DNA of 46,482 nt from a virus. The position numbers and the translations under genes were made by a program. This document shows, in pieces, positions 6,083 to 11,998 of this stretch; position 1 is the stretch's first letter, and every line of letters begins with the position of its first letter. The stretch lies in the IMG/VR virus record IMGVR_UViG_3300032163_000028, positions 1 to 46,482 of that record. The stretch is one strand, 5' to 3'. Under the pieces are notes generated by a model. It made no database searches. It saw only the letters and a list, made by a program, of their open reading frames with translations, and was not told the DNA's origin.

Positions 6083-6644
6083 ACGCTATGGACTTGACCA
6101 CGGTAGAGAGGGTATCCATGCAACAGACTTGATGTATTGTCTCCGCAAGGCTCATTGGGCTAAGACCAATCCACTCCCGCCTACTCCTACTGAGACATTA
6201 TATTATATTAGAGGATTAGGATTGCAGGACATGATACTTAATAAAGAGACTGTGCCTGTAGAGAAGGATGGTATTGTTGCGTCCCCTGACTATCTGGTGG
6301 ATGGGAAGACACCGTTGGAGTTGAAGACTACACTTATAGGTAAGAAGCGGTTAGACAACTATGACTTCCCTGGTGGGTGGATTAAGCAGATGAAGACTTA
6401 CTCCTACATACTAGGAGTCAAACAGGCTGTTCTCTTAGTCTTTACCATGTCCACTCCCACAGAGTTGTTATCCTACATCCTCACATTCACAGATGAGGAA
6501 CTCCTAGCTAACTGGAATGAGTTGCTTGGTAAGAAAGCTGAGTTAGAGTTGGCATTGGAGAGTAATATACCACCACGTCCATTCAACGAGGACTGGGAGT
6601 GCCGTGACTGTAAGTATCGTTTAAGATGTATGGAAATAAAATGA
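6024..6644 (+). CDS. Cas4/RecB-like PD-(D/E)XK exonuclease with Fe-S cluster
   Basis: The ribosome binding site aaaggaggt sits nine bases before the ATG. The 206-residue protein has the nuclease core of the Cas4/RecB family: GLGLQD (residues 64-69), the metal-binding Asp89 in ASPDYLVDG, Glu99 and Lys101 in LELKT, and the QxxxY motif (Gln122, Tyr126). Four cysteines suited to a 4Fe-4S cluster are at C39 and C193, C196, C202, the Cas4 arrangement. Such proteins degrade or resect DNA ends. No other CRISPR gene is present, so it most likely acts in phage recombination together with the Sak4-like ATPase at 6947, as in many phages. Confidence 0.88.
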   Translation: MIISKERPDVVETLLADINKRYGLDHGREGIHATDLMYCLRKAHWAKTNPLPPTPTETLYYIRGLGLQDMILNKETVPVEKDGIVASPDYLVDGKTPLELKTTLIGKKRLDNYDFPGGWIKQMKTYSYILGVKQAVLLVFTMSTPTELLSYILTFTDEELLANWNELLGKKAELELALESNIPPRPFNEDWECRDCKYRLRCMEIK

Positions 6645-6655
6645 AAGGAGGTAGT

Positions 6656-6940
6656 ATGACCAGACCAAAACCAGAGAGACTTGGAGGTATGATACTTACT
6701 CCTAGCGGTACATGGTGGGATTTAACTTTATCACAGAAAGTTACACGTTGGTTAAAAATAGTACCAGCAGCTTGGGTTAAATCCTTACTCCATGCTGTTC
6801 CCTGCTACAAAGCAAACAGGGAATTTGAGTTGTCTCTGAAAGAGACACAGAAATTATTGTTCTCTCTTTACACGTCTAAACTTGACAGACAGTATGCAGT
6901 TGCATTTGTAAAGAATAAGTCTAAAGTAAGAAGGAGGTAA
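6656..6940 (+). CDS. Hypothetical basic protein, 94 aa
   Basis: The ATG at 6656 is chosen because of the strong site aaaggaggtag upstream; longer in-frame starts fall inside the nuclease gene. The protein is basic at both ends (MTRPKPERLGG and KNKSKVRRR) and contains several tryptophans (GTWWDLTLSQKVTRWLK). No transmembrane segment is certain, and no family was recognised. Its placement between two recombination genes suggests a DNA-metabolism accessory role, but that is only context. Confidence 0.6.
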   Translation: MTRPKPERLGGMILTPSGTWWDLTLSQKVTRWLKIVPAAWVKSLLHAVPCYKANREFELSLKETQKLLFSLYTSKLDRQYAVAFVKNKSKVRRR

Positions 6941-6946
6941 TGTAAC

Positions 6947-7687
6947 ATGGGTATTCAGGCTATTTCAGTAGTTGGTAAAATGAAAACTGGTAAAAGTACT
7001 TTTGCTGTGTCTGCTCCTAAACCTCTCATCGTGTTTGATTTTGAGTTAGGTATGCAGAGGGTAGAGCCACGCTTCATCAAAGACCTGAGCAAGATTCGTA
7101 TCCTACCATACGCAGATGCTCTTATCATAGATAAGAAGAGGCATCCGCAGCAAGCCATGGAGTTATGGGATAAGATAATCCAGGATTACAAGGCTGCACT
7201 TGAAGACCCTAAAGTGAAGACTATCGTATTCGATACCTTTACAAGTGTGTGGGAGGCTAGACGCATGGCATACCTCGCTGAGTTAAAGGAGAGAGACCCA
7301 TCACGTATCTCTCTTATGCCACAAGAGTACTTCGTACCTAACACAGACATGAAGACTCTCCTAGTTCAGGCTAGGTTACACAATAAGATACTTATAGTTA
7401 CTCATCATACTAGAGAAGTATACATTGAGGGTAAACCTAGTGGTATGGAAGAGGCAGATGGGTTCAAGTACACAGGAGACTTGGTTGATGTGGAGCTATG
7501 GATGACTAAAGCTGGTGGTAAACCTATTGGTAAGATAGTCACATGTGGGCTGTCTATGACCGCAGAAGGACTAGAGATACCAGAGCCTACGTTTGCACAG
7601 TTAGAGGCTATGGTAGACAGCTTCCGCAGCATTGGTGAGTCTGAGGATGTTGTCGAAGAGCCTAAGCCTAAGAAAGATAAGGAGTGA
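6947..7687 (+). CDS. Sak4-like RecA-fold ATPase (AAA_24), recombination
   Basis: The 246-residue protein has a Walker A motif at its N-terminus (GKMKTGKST, residues 11-19) and a Walker B strand (KTIVFDTFTSVW). Between them lies FDFELGMQRVEPR, typical of the AAA_24/Sak4 group of phage ssDNA-annealing ATPases. A conserved histidine pair (VTHHTREVY) occupies the sensor position. Sak4 proteins are short RecA-like recombinases that pair homologous DNA, usually with a phage ssDNA-binding protein and a Cas4-like nuclease; both kinds of neighbour are found here (3930 candidate and 6024). Ribosome binding site aaggaggtaatgtaac. A 56-residue gene follows immediately. Confidence 0.85.
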   Translation: MGIQAISVVGKMKTGKSTFAVSAPKPLIVFDFELGMQRVEPRFIKDLSKIRILPYADALIIDKKRHPQQAMELWDKIIQDYKAALEDPKVKTIVFDTFTSVWEARRMAYLAELKERDPSRISLMPQEYFVPNTDMKTLLVQARLHNKILIVTHHTREVYIEGKPSGMEEADGFKYTGDLVDVELWMTKAGGKPIGKIVTCGLSMTAEGLEIPEPTFAQLEAMVDSFRSIGESEDVVEEPKPKKDKE

Positions 7688-7688
7688 G

Positions 7689-7859
7689 ATGCTTAAACAA
7701 GACATCATCAAAATCCTACAAGAGTCTCTAACAGATGACCAAGAGGAGCATGAGATACTAGCTCATATAGCTGACCGCATTATCGCAGAGGTTGTGTTAA
7801 AAGAAGTTGCTAAGGCTGTGAGTAGTGCCATCACAGTGTACGTAGAAGGAGGGAAGTAA
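7689..7859 (+). CDS. Small helical protein, 56 aa
   Basis: The ATG is one base after the stop of the ATPase gene, with ggagtgag as ribosome binding site. The product is an amphipathic helical protein (MLKQDIIKILQESLTDDQ, then HIADRIIAEVVLKEVAKAV) without Cys or transmembrane features. It may be a subunit or regulator of the recombination proteins between which it lies. No family recognised. Confidence 0.6.
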   Translation: MLKQDIIKILQESLTDDQEEHEILAHIADRIIAEVVLKEVAKAVSSAITVYVEGGK

Positions 7860-7862
7860 ACG

Positions 7863-8567
7863 ATGATAATCGTTGACACATTCGAGCCTCCTGAGATAGG
7901 TTACATCCTCAAGCAGAAGATAGAGACCACTACCGCAGACTTGCAGCCTCTTGGATTTCTTGACTATCTCTGGTATGGTTGTGATAACCACAGCATCACA
8001 GTGGAACGTAAGGAAGTCCATGACTTTGTTAATAGCTTAGATAGGCTAGAGTTGCAGTTGAAGAAAGCACTGGGCAGGGCTGACGAAGTTATCCTGCTTA
8101 CTGAGGGTATCTTTGAACCAATAGAGAGTTCTACTATAACCTATAGAGAGAAGAAGGATGGTGGTGTCTTCTTCCGTGACCGTGTGAAGAACATGCCCTA
8201 TGCTTACTTCATGGGTTTCCTGTGGAGAATTGATAAGCTGGGTGTATCCTACTTCTCTACAGCAAGCATGAAGGGTACAGCAGTAGCCTTGCTTGAGTTC
8301 TACAAAGCCAGCCAAGACTCAGAGTACACTACCTTTAAGAGATATATCAAGCGTAAGCCTACTATCATGCAGCCTAACCCGCAAGTTACAAAGCTGATGG
8401 GATTAGGTGTGGGCGAGATGAGAGCTATTGCTCTTATCAAGAAGTTCAAAACAGTGTGGGCGGTATTACACGCTGATATTGATGACCTCCTGCAAGTCGA
8501 GGGGGTTGGTAAGAAGACTATAGAAGAGTTAATGAAAGGAATAGGTAAAGAATGGCCACCCTGTTAA
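7863..8567 (+). CDS. ERCC4-type structure-specific nuclease with helix-hairpin-helix
   Basis: The first 150 residues carry the ERCC4/XPF/Mus81 nuclease core: IIVDTFE (residues 2-8), DYLWYG, and the signature VERKEVHDFVNSL with the ERK-x3-D catalytic triad. The C-terminal 65 residues hold tandem helix-hairpin-helix motifs (MGLGVGEMRAIALIKKF and LQVEGVGKKTIEELMKG). Such proteins cut branched or flapped DNA in recombination and repair. The last five residues (EWPPC) appear to be a replacement: a sequence matching the end of this gene but continuing GKSNE-stop lies 500 bases downstream at 9039-9077, so a cassette inserted here changed the terminus. Confidence 0.88.
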   Translation: MIIVDTFEPPEIGYILKQKIETTTADLQPLGFLDYLWYGCDNHSITVERKEVHDFVNSLDRLELQLKKALGRADEVILLTEGIFEPIESSTITYREKKDGGVFFRDRVKNMPYAYFMGFLWRIDKLGVSYFSTASMKGTAVALLEFYKASQDSEYTTFKRYIKRKPTIMQPNPQVTKLMGLGVGEMRAIALIKKFKTVWAVLHADIDDLLQVEGVGKKTIEELMKGIGKEWPPC

Positions 8568-8668
8568 TTTTAGCCCTGTGTTTCTTCACCATCGGAGTTA
8601 TGGTTGGTTTTCATGCTGGTAAATATTACTGGCGAGACTATTGGATGAACCACGGGAAAAGTGGGTAA
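8552..8668 (+). CDS. Small single-pass membrane protein, 38 aa
   Basis: This short gene overlaps the end of the ERCC4 gene in another frame. The product is MATLLILALCFFTIGVM followed by VGFHAGKYYWRD: one N-terminal transmembrane helix and a polar, aromatic C-terminus. The ribosome binding site (aaagga) is weak and slightly far. It belongs to the inserted cassette 8552-9039, so its start may have been created by the insertion. A moron-like or lysis-modulating role is possible but unsupported. Confidence 0.5.
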   Translation: MATLLILALCFFTIGVMVGFHAGKYYWRDYWMNHGKSG

Positions 8669-8689
8669 CAATTTATCACGGAGGTAAAA

Positions 8690-9013
8690 ATGAGTAAGTA
8701 TATTTTACAAGCACCACCCAAAGACATGAGTTGGGAAGAATTTCTTGCGAAGAGTGCTGACTGGTTGGATGGCTTTAGTGCAGGTTATGACAAATGTGCG
8801 GGTGACAGAAGAATTTATGAACTTAGCAGATACCCCCGAAAGCAACAAACGCTGGAAAAAGATATTTTGAAGGTATTGGATAAAATCACAAAGTCTAAAC
8901 ACAAAAAAGAATCGAATGCGTTTTCCTTGATTCTTGCAATTCACCTAACGGATTTAGGTTATAAAAAGGGAAGGTTGCCTAAATCTGATTTTGTGCAGGC
9001 AGATACAGAGTGA
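8690..9013 (+). CDS. Hypothetical protein in inserted cassette, 107 aa
   Basis: A good ribosome binding site (cacggaggtaaaa) precedes the ATG. The protein is helical and basic (for example RKQQTLEKDILKVLDKITKS, residues 50-70) with two aromatic N-terminal segments (MSWEEFLAKSADWLDG). Codon choice (TTGCGAAG, AATGCG, CCCCGA) differs from its neighbours. It lies between the two copies of the ERCC4 3' end and so is probably a recently acquired gene. No family recognised. Confidence 0.65.
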   Translation: MSKYILQAPPKDMSWEEFLAKSADWLDGFSAGYDKCAGDRRIYELSRYPRKQQTLEKDILKVLDKITKSKHKKESNAFSLILAIHLTDLGYKKGRLPKSDFVQADTE

Positions 9014-9038
9014 AATAGCAGCCAAACGCTGTAGTCAA

Positions 9039-9077
9039 GAGGAGTTGATGAAAGGAATAGGAAAGAGTAATGAGTAA
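9039..9077 (+). pseudogene. Remnant of the original ERCC4 gene 3' end
   Basis: Reading in frame from 9039 gives EELMKGIGKSNE then TAA at 9075-9077; the intact ERCC4 gene ends EELMKGIGKEWPPC at 8567. At the DNA level 9039-9067 matches 8523-8551 at most positions. The remnant overlaps the start of the next gene (ATG at 9070), the tight spacing typical of this operon. The simplest reading is that the cassette 8552-9038 inserted near the 3' end of the ERCC4 gene and duplicated or replaced about 28 bases. Confidence 0.65.
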
Positions 9078-9483
9078 ACCAATGAGAATCTACATCGCTG
9101 GGGCGTTGTCTTCTAAGGAAGATGGCAAGCGTAACCCGTCAAAGGTCGTTACAGACTATATTACTAATGTACATAAGATGTGCAAGGCTGCATCCATTGT
9201 GCGTAAGAAGGGGCACTACCCGTTCATACCCTGCCTTGACTTTTTAGTGGGAGTAATAGCAGGGGACTGGGATGAGGAAGACTATCGTGGTGGTAGTGAT
9301 GAGTTCCTTGTAGTCTGTGATGCAATTCTTATCCTCAGTCTTAGTTATGGCGTGAGGAGAGAACTTGCATTGGCAACTAAACTGGGTATTATCATATATG
9401 ATGATATAGATAAGATACCAGACATCTCAGATGTTAGTAAAGATGCAGCTGAGGATTTGTTAGAGGGAGTGAGAAGAGGATGA
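9070..9483 (+). CDS. Nucleoside 2-deoxyribosyltransferase-fold protein (DUF4406-like)
   Basis: The 137-residue protein begins MRIYIAGALSS, the nucleotide-binding turn of the deoxyribosyltransferase/LOG-like Rossmann fold. A helix follows (NVHKMCKAASIVRKKGHYPF), then a conserved acidic region and a strand VCDAILILS followed by GVRRELALATKLGIIIY, the place where family members carry the catalytic Ser/Glu pair. Phage members are thought to handle nucleosides or nucleotides, or to sense them; the substrate is unknown. It overlaps the following gene by four bases (ATGA). Confidence 0.75.
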   Translation: MSKPMRIYIAGALSSKEDGKRNPSKVVTDYITNVHKMCKAASIVRKKGHYPFIPCLDFLVGVIAGDWDEEDYRGGSDEFLVVCDAILILSLSYGVRRELALATKLGIIIYDDIDKIPDISDVSKDAAEDLLEGVRRG

Positions 9484-9647
9484 AATTCAATGAGCAACAT
9501 TTGGTTATCATAAATACCTTGTCTAAAGACGAGGGCACAGCATTCATCAAGTTTCTGCAGAGTGAGATTATCAGGCACTTGGATGATATTCAGAATGCAG
9601 AGGAGCTAATAAATACAGTAAAGAAGGAGATATTAGATGCCAATTAA
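9480..9647 (+). CDS. Small helical protein, 55 aa
   Basis: The start codon overlaps the previous stop (ATGA) and is preceded by gagaagagg. The product is entirely helical and charged, with a leucine/isoleucine heptad pattern (FIKFLQSEIIRHLDDIQNAE) compatible with a coiled coil. No family recognised. Confidence 0.55.
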   Translation: MKFNEQHLVIINTLSKDEGTAFIKFLQSEIIRHLDDIQNAEELINTVKKEILDAN

Positions 9648-9659
9648 GGAGTGTAAGTA

Positions 9660-10631
9660 ATGCCATTACCAAATGATTTAGAACAAGAGGCAAAAGATTA
9701 TCTAACAGGTGACATAGACTGGAGAACTAAGAGGGCAGGGGAGTTGGGATTCAATAATAGGGAATCTTACCAAAGAGCTATGAGAAAGAAAAGCATTAAC
9801 TTGGTCGTGCCTGCTGGTGGGACTATCCCACTTGTAGTCGGTGAGAACAGTGGTTGGGAAGCGGAGGAGGTGAATATACCTCTTAAGATTAAGACTGGTG
9901 CAGAACCTAAGACTGTTGCGATAGTCCAAGACCTACATGTCCCTTACCACGATGCGACAGCATTGGCACTTGTAGAGGGTTTTCTTGGAGAGATCCAACC
10001 AGATTATCTTCTATACCCTGGTGATGTATACGACTTCTATGCGATTTCAGATTTTGATAAGAATCCCAATAGACTTGGTAAGATGCAGGAAGAGTTAGAT
10101 ATAACCAAGATGATTCTTGAAAGACATAATGCTCTCCTACCTAAAACAATAAAGAAACTCCTGCTGGGTAATCATGAGGATAGACTTAGACGTTTCCTAT
10201 GGACAAAAGCACCAGAACTGGCTACCTTACGATGTCTTACTATAGAAGAACTATTGGGGCTAAAGAATTTAGATATTGAGCTTATCGCCTACGAACAAGG
10301 ATTGATGATAAATGATGTCTTCCTTGTTTTACACGGTAACATAGCTAGTATCCATTCAGGTTATACTGCCAAGAGAATGTATGAGAAGCATGGTGGCTGT
10401 GGTATATGTGGTCACTGTCACCGACTAGGATCTTACTATAAGAGGGATAGATTTGGCATTTGGGGATGGTGGGAGAATGGATGTATATGCCATCTCAATC
10501 CTGATTGGATTAAGAATCCTAATTGGGTGCAGGGGTTCTCATTAGTCCATTTCCAAGATGATAGATTCTGGGTGGAGCAAGTACCTATAATAAAAGGTAA
10601 ATTTATGTATGGAGGTAGAATTTATGGATAA
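9660..10631 (+). CDS. Calcineurin-like metallophosphoesterase, 323 aa
   Basis: All core motifs of the metallophosphoesterase family are present: DLHVPYHD (about residue 93), the GDxxD-like PGDVYDFY, GNHEDR, a LHGN histidine, and the C-terminal GHCHRLGS. The first 60 residues form a small helical domain with a helix-turn-helix look (TKRAGELGFNNRESYQRAMR) that may bind DNA. Family members in phages hydrolyse phosphodiesters or phosphomonoesters in DNA or nucleotides with two metal ions. Ribosome binding site aaggag. Here it probably acts in DNA processing next to the polymerase; the substrate is not predictable. Confidence 0.85.
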   Translation: MPLPNDLEQEAKDYLTGDIDWRTKRAGELGFNNRESYQRAMRKKSINLVVPAGGTIPLVVGENSGWEAEEVNIPLKIKTGAEPKTVAIVQDLHVPYHDATALALVEGFLGEIQPDYLLYPGDVYDFYAISDFDKNPNRLGKMQEELDITKMILERHNALLPKTIKKLLLGNHEDRLRRFLWTKAPELATLRCLTIEELLGLKNLDIELIAYEQGLMINDVFLVLHGNIASIHSGYTAKRMYEKHGGCGICGHCHRLGSYYKRDRFGIWGWWENGCICHLNPDWIKNPNWVQGFSLVHFQDDRFWVEQVPIIKGKFMYGGRIYG

Positions 10632-10663
10632 CCTAGAAGTATTAGAGGAATTAGGAGGTGAAC

Positions 10664-10825
10664 ATGAATAGTGATTTAGTCAAGTGCTACAGATGCAAGG
10701 CTGAGTTCAAACCTCGTAAAGAGTGGAGAGAACGCTGTCCACGCTGCGGTACAGAGTGGTGGATGACTCCCTCTCTAATAGAGAGAATAGAGAGTGCATG
10801 GTGGGGGTTCATCAGACCATGGTAG
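10664..10825 (+). CDS. Small zinc-ribbon protein, 53 aa
   Basis: A strong site (ttaggaggtgaac) precedes the ATG. Two CxxC knuckles are seen, CYRC (residues 8-11) and CPRCG (25-29), with basic and aromatic residues between them: a rubredoxin-like zinc ribbon. The C-terminus is Trp-rich (AWWGFIRPW). It overlaps the next zinc-ribbon gene by seven bases. Probably nucleic-acid or protein binding; no specific function. Confidence 0.7.
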   Translation: MNSDLVKCYRCKAEFKPRKEWRERCPRCGTEWWMTPSLIERIESAWWGFIRPW

Positions 10826-11022
10826 TTAAACCTAAGCAATACAAAGTGAAATGTTTTCACCGTACTGAGCCTTTTCCTTATACTAAATGCCCTAACTGTG
10901 GGACAGAGGGACAAATGGTAATATGCGATGAGATGGGAGAGACCAGAATGTGTGCTAACTGTGATTATACAACAGACACTCATGAAGCTATAGAGCAATA
11001 TTATAATTATCACAAGAAGTAA
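10819..11022 (+). CDS. Small zinc-ribbon protein, 67 aa
   Basis: The start at 10819 lies inside the end of the previous gene; a longer in-frame start at 10723 would overlap it by 100 bases and lacks a ribosome binding site. The protein has CPNCGTEGQ (residues 24-32) and MCANCDYTT (43-52), two knuckles of a zinc ribbon, and a helical C-terminus. It resembles small phage zinc-ribbon proteins that bind nucleic acid or RNA polymerase. Confidence 0.65.
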   Translation: MVVKPKQYKVKCFHRTEPFPYTKCPNCGTEGQMVICDEMGETRMCANCDYTTDTHEAIEQYYNYHKK

Positions 11023-11023
11023 A

Positions 11024-11152
11024 ATGAGGAAACCTGTTGATTGTTGTGTAACCCCTTGGGCATGGGCTTTACCTTTAGAGATAGAGTATATGGAGAATAT
11101 TCACATTATCTGGATTAAGATACTCTGTATCTCTATTGTTATATGGGTGTAA
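11024..11152 (+). CDS. Small membrane-anchored protein, 42 aa
   Basis: This 42-residue frame begins two bases after the previous stop and ends in a hydrophobic stretch (IHIIWIKILCISIVIWV) that could be one transmembrane helix. The N-terminus has a Cys pair (VDCCVTPW). The ribosome binding site is weak (aagaag), so expression would rely on coupling. Family not recognised. Confidence 0.45.
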   Translation: MRKPVDCCVTPWAWALPLEIEYMENIHIIWIKILCISIVIWV

Positions 11153-11167
11153 AGGAGGTGATGTAAA

Positions 11168-11227
11168 ATGAACCCGCCGTATACGGGCGACCCCCTAGTG
11201 CAACATTCGGGACTCGGAGCGAATTAA
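11168..11227 (+). CDS. Possible 19-aa peptide gene
   Basis: One of the strongest ribosome binding sites of the region (taaaggaggtgatg) stands before an ATG that opens a 19-codon frame (MNPPYTGDPLVQHSGLGAN). The DNA is GC-rich compared with its surroundings and contains the palindrome CCGTATACGG. It may be a leader peptide, or the start of a gene shortened by mutation. Low confidence because of its length. Confidence 0.35.
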   Translation: MNPPYTGDPLVQHSGLGAN

Positions 11228-11443
11228 AATAACGATACCAGTTTATTGAGCATATACTCAGAATAATGAGTGGTGGTGTGAGTTTTATAATGCGTCTTTT
11301 TGCGGTAGGTGGTACTGTATTTCTGCGTACAACATGGCTCACACCACTACTTTTCATGTTGTCAGAAAAGGGGGGGGTCTTGGTCTTGGGGTCTTGGGGT
11401 GTGGGGGTATACACAAGTAACTGTAATGTATATAAGGAGGGTT
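11228..11443. other. 216-base region with inverted repeat and G-quadruplex motif
   Basis: No convincing gene is present. A 59-codon frame from ATG 11266 to TAG 11445 exists but has no ribosome binding site and an odd composition. Two structures stand out: a perfect 10-base inverted repeat, GTGGTGTGAG at 11273-11282 and CTCACACCAC at 11338-11347, and a G-rich strand at 11370-11407 with G runs of 8, 4, 4 and 5 separated by short loops with repeated TCTT. The four G runs fit a G-quadruplex on the plus strand. The segment might be a control element before the polymerase genes. Confidence 0.5.
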
Positions 11444-11507
11444 AGCTTCACTTTCATTTAATAGTTATATAGTATATATATACTATATACATAATAATCG
11501 CAAGTGA
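11444..11507. repeat. Palindromic intergenic element, copy 2 of 3
   Basis: Begins AGCTTCACTTTCATT, has a perfect 22-base AT palindrome at 11467-11488, and ends ATCGCAAGTGA. It is the most symmetric of the three copies (others at 1150 and 41755). It lies immediately upstream of the gene at 11516, whose ATG is only nine bases beyond the repeat; no separate strong ribosome binding site is seen there. Confidence 0.75.
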
Positions 11508-11515
11508 GAGTAATT

Positions 11516-11995
11516 ATGAAACCGTACTACCCCAAGCGTAGATGCAAGTGCAGAGCATGGTGCGGTAAGCCTATCGAGAAGGGTGAGCCAACCGTCCTGC
11601 TGTACTTCCGTAGTAAGAAGGGGTACTATCTGAAAGCGTACTTCCACTGGAGTTGTCTGCAAGCCAAGACGGACAGGTGGTTTGCTAAACATGCTCCGTC
11701 TACAGAGAAGCGTAGGAAGAAGTCTGTCAATCCCAACACAGTCCACAGGCTTAAGGCATTGCGTAGTTATCATAAGAAGATGGGTAACGTGCAGCGTGTA
11801 GCAGAGATAGATGCTACACTTGAGACTCTGGCTGTTAAGAAGAAGCTAGTGGTAGAGACAGGAGCATCCTTCCCATCACCTATATTCCCATTGAAGGATG
11901 AGACACCTAAACCTAAGAAGACAGCGAGAGAGAGATTCCCCAATCTCTACAAGAATAGGACAGAAGATGGTGAGGGAGAGTTTGTGAGTAGGTAG
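11516..11995 (+). CDS. Zinc-finger protein, 159 aa
   Basis: The ATG at 11516 is preferred over an in-frame GTG at 11504 that lies inside the palindromic element. The first 45 residues carry CKCRAWCGKPIEKGEP and a later HWSC, the metal-binding pattern of a treble-clef or PARP-type finger seen in many phage proteins. A basic linker (TEKRRKKSVNP) and a helical middle follow, with a proline/lysine-rich tail. It ends three bases before the polymerase gene, so it is probably co-transcribed and may be a polymerase accessory or DNA-binding factor. Confidence 0.7.
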   Translation: MKPYYPKRRCKCRAWCGKPIEKGEPTVLLYFRSKKGYYLKAYFHWSCLQAKTDRWFAKHAPSTEKRRKKSVNPNTVHRLKALRSYHKKMGNVQRVAEIDATLETLAVKKKLVVETGASFPSPIFPLKDETPKPKKTARERFPNLYKNRTEDGEGEFVSR

Positions 11996-11998
11996 AAT

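Noticed and set aside
11139-11414. Minus-strand frame of 91 codons in the G-rich gap
   Set aside because: It is opposite to all neighbours, rich in Pro/Thr because of the G-run, and has no ribosome binding site.
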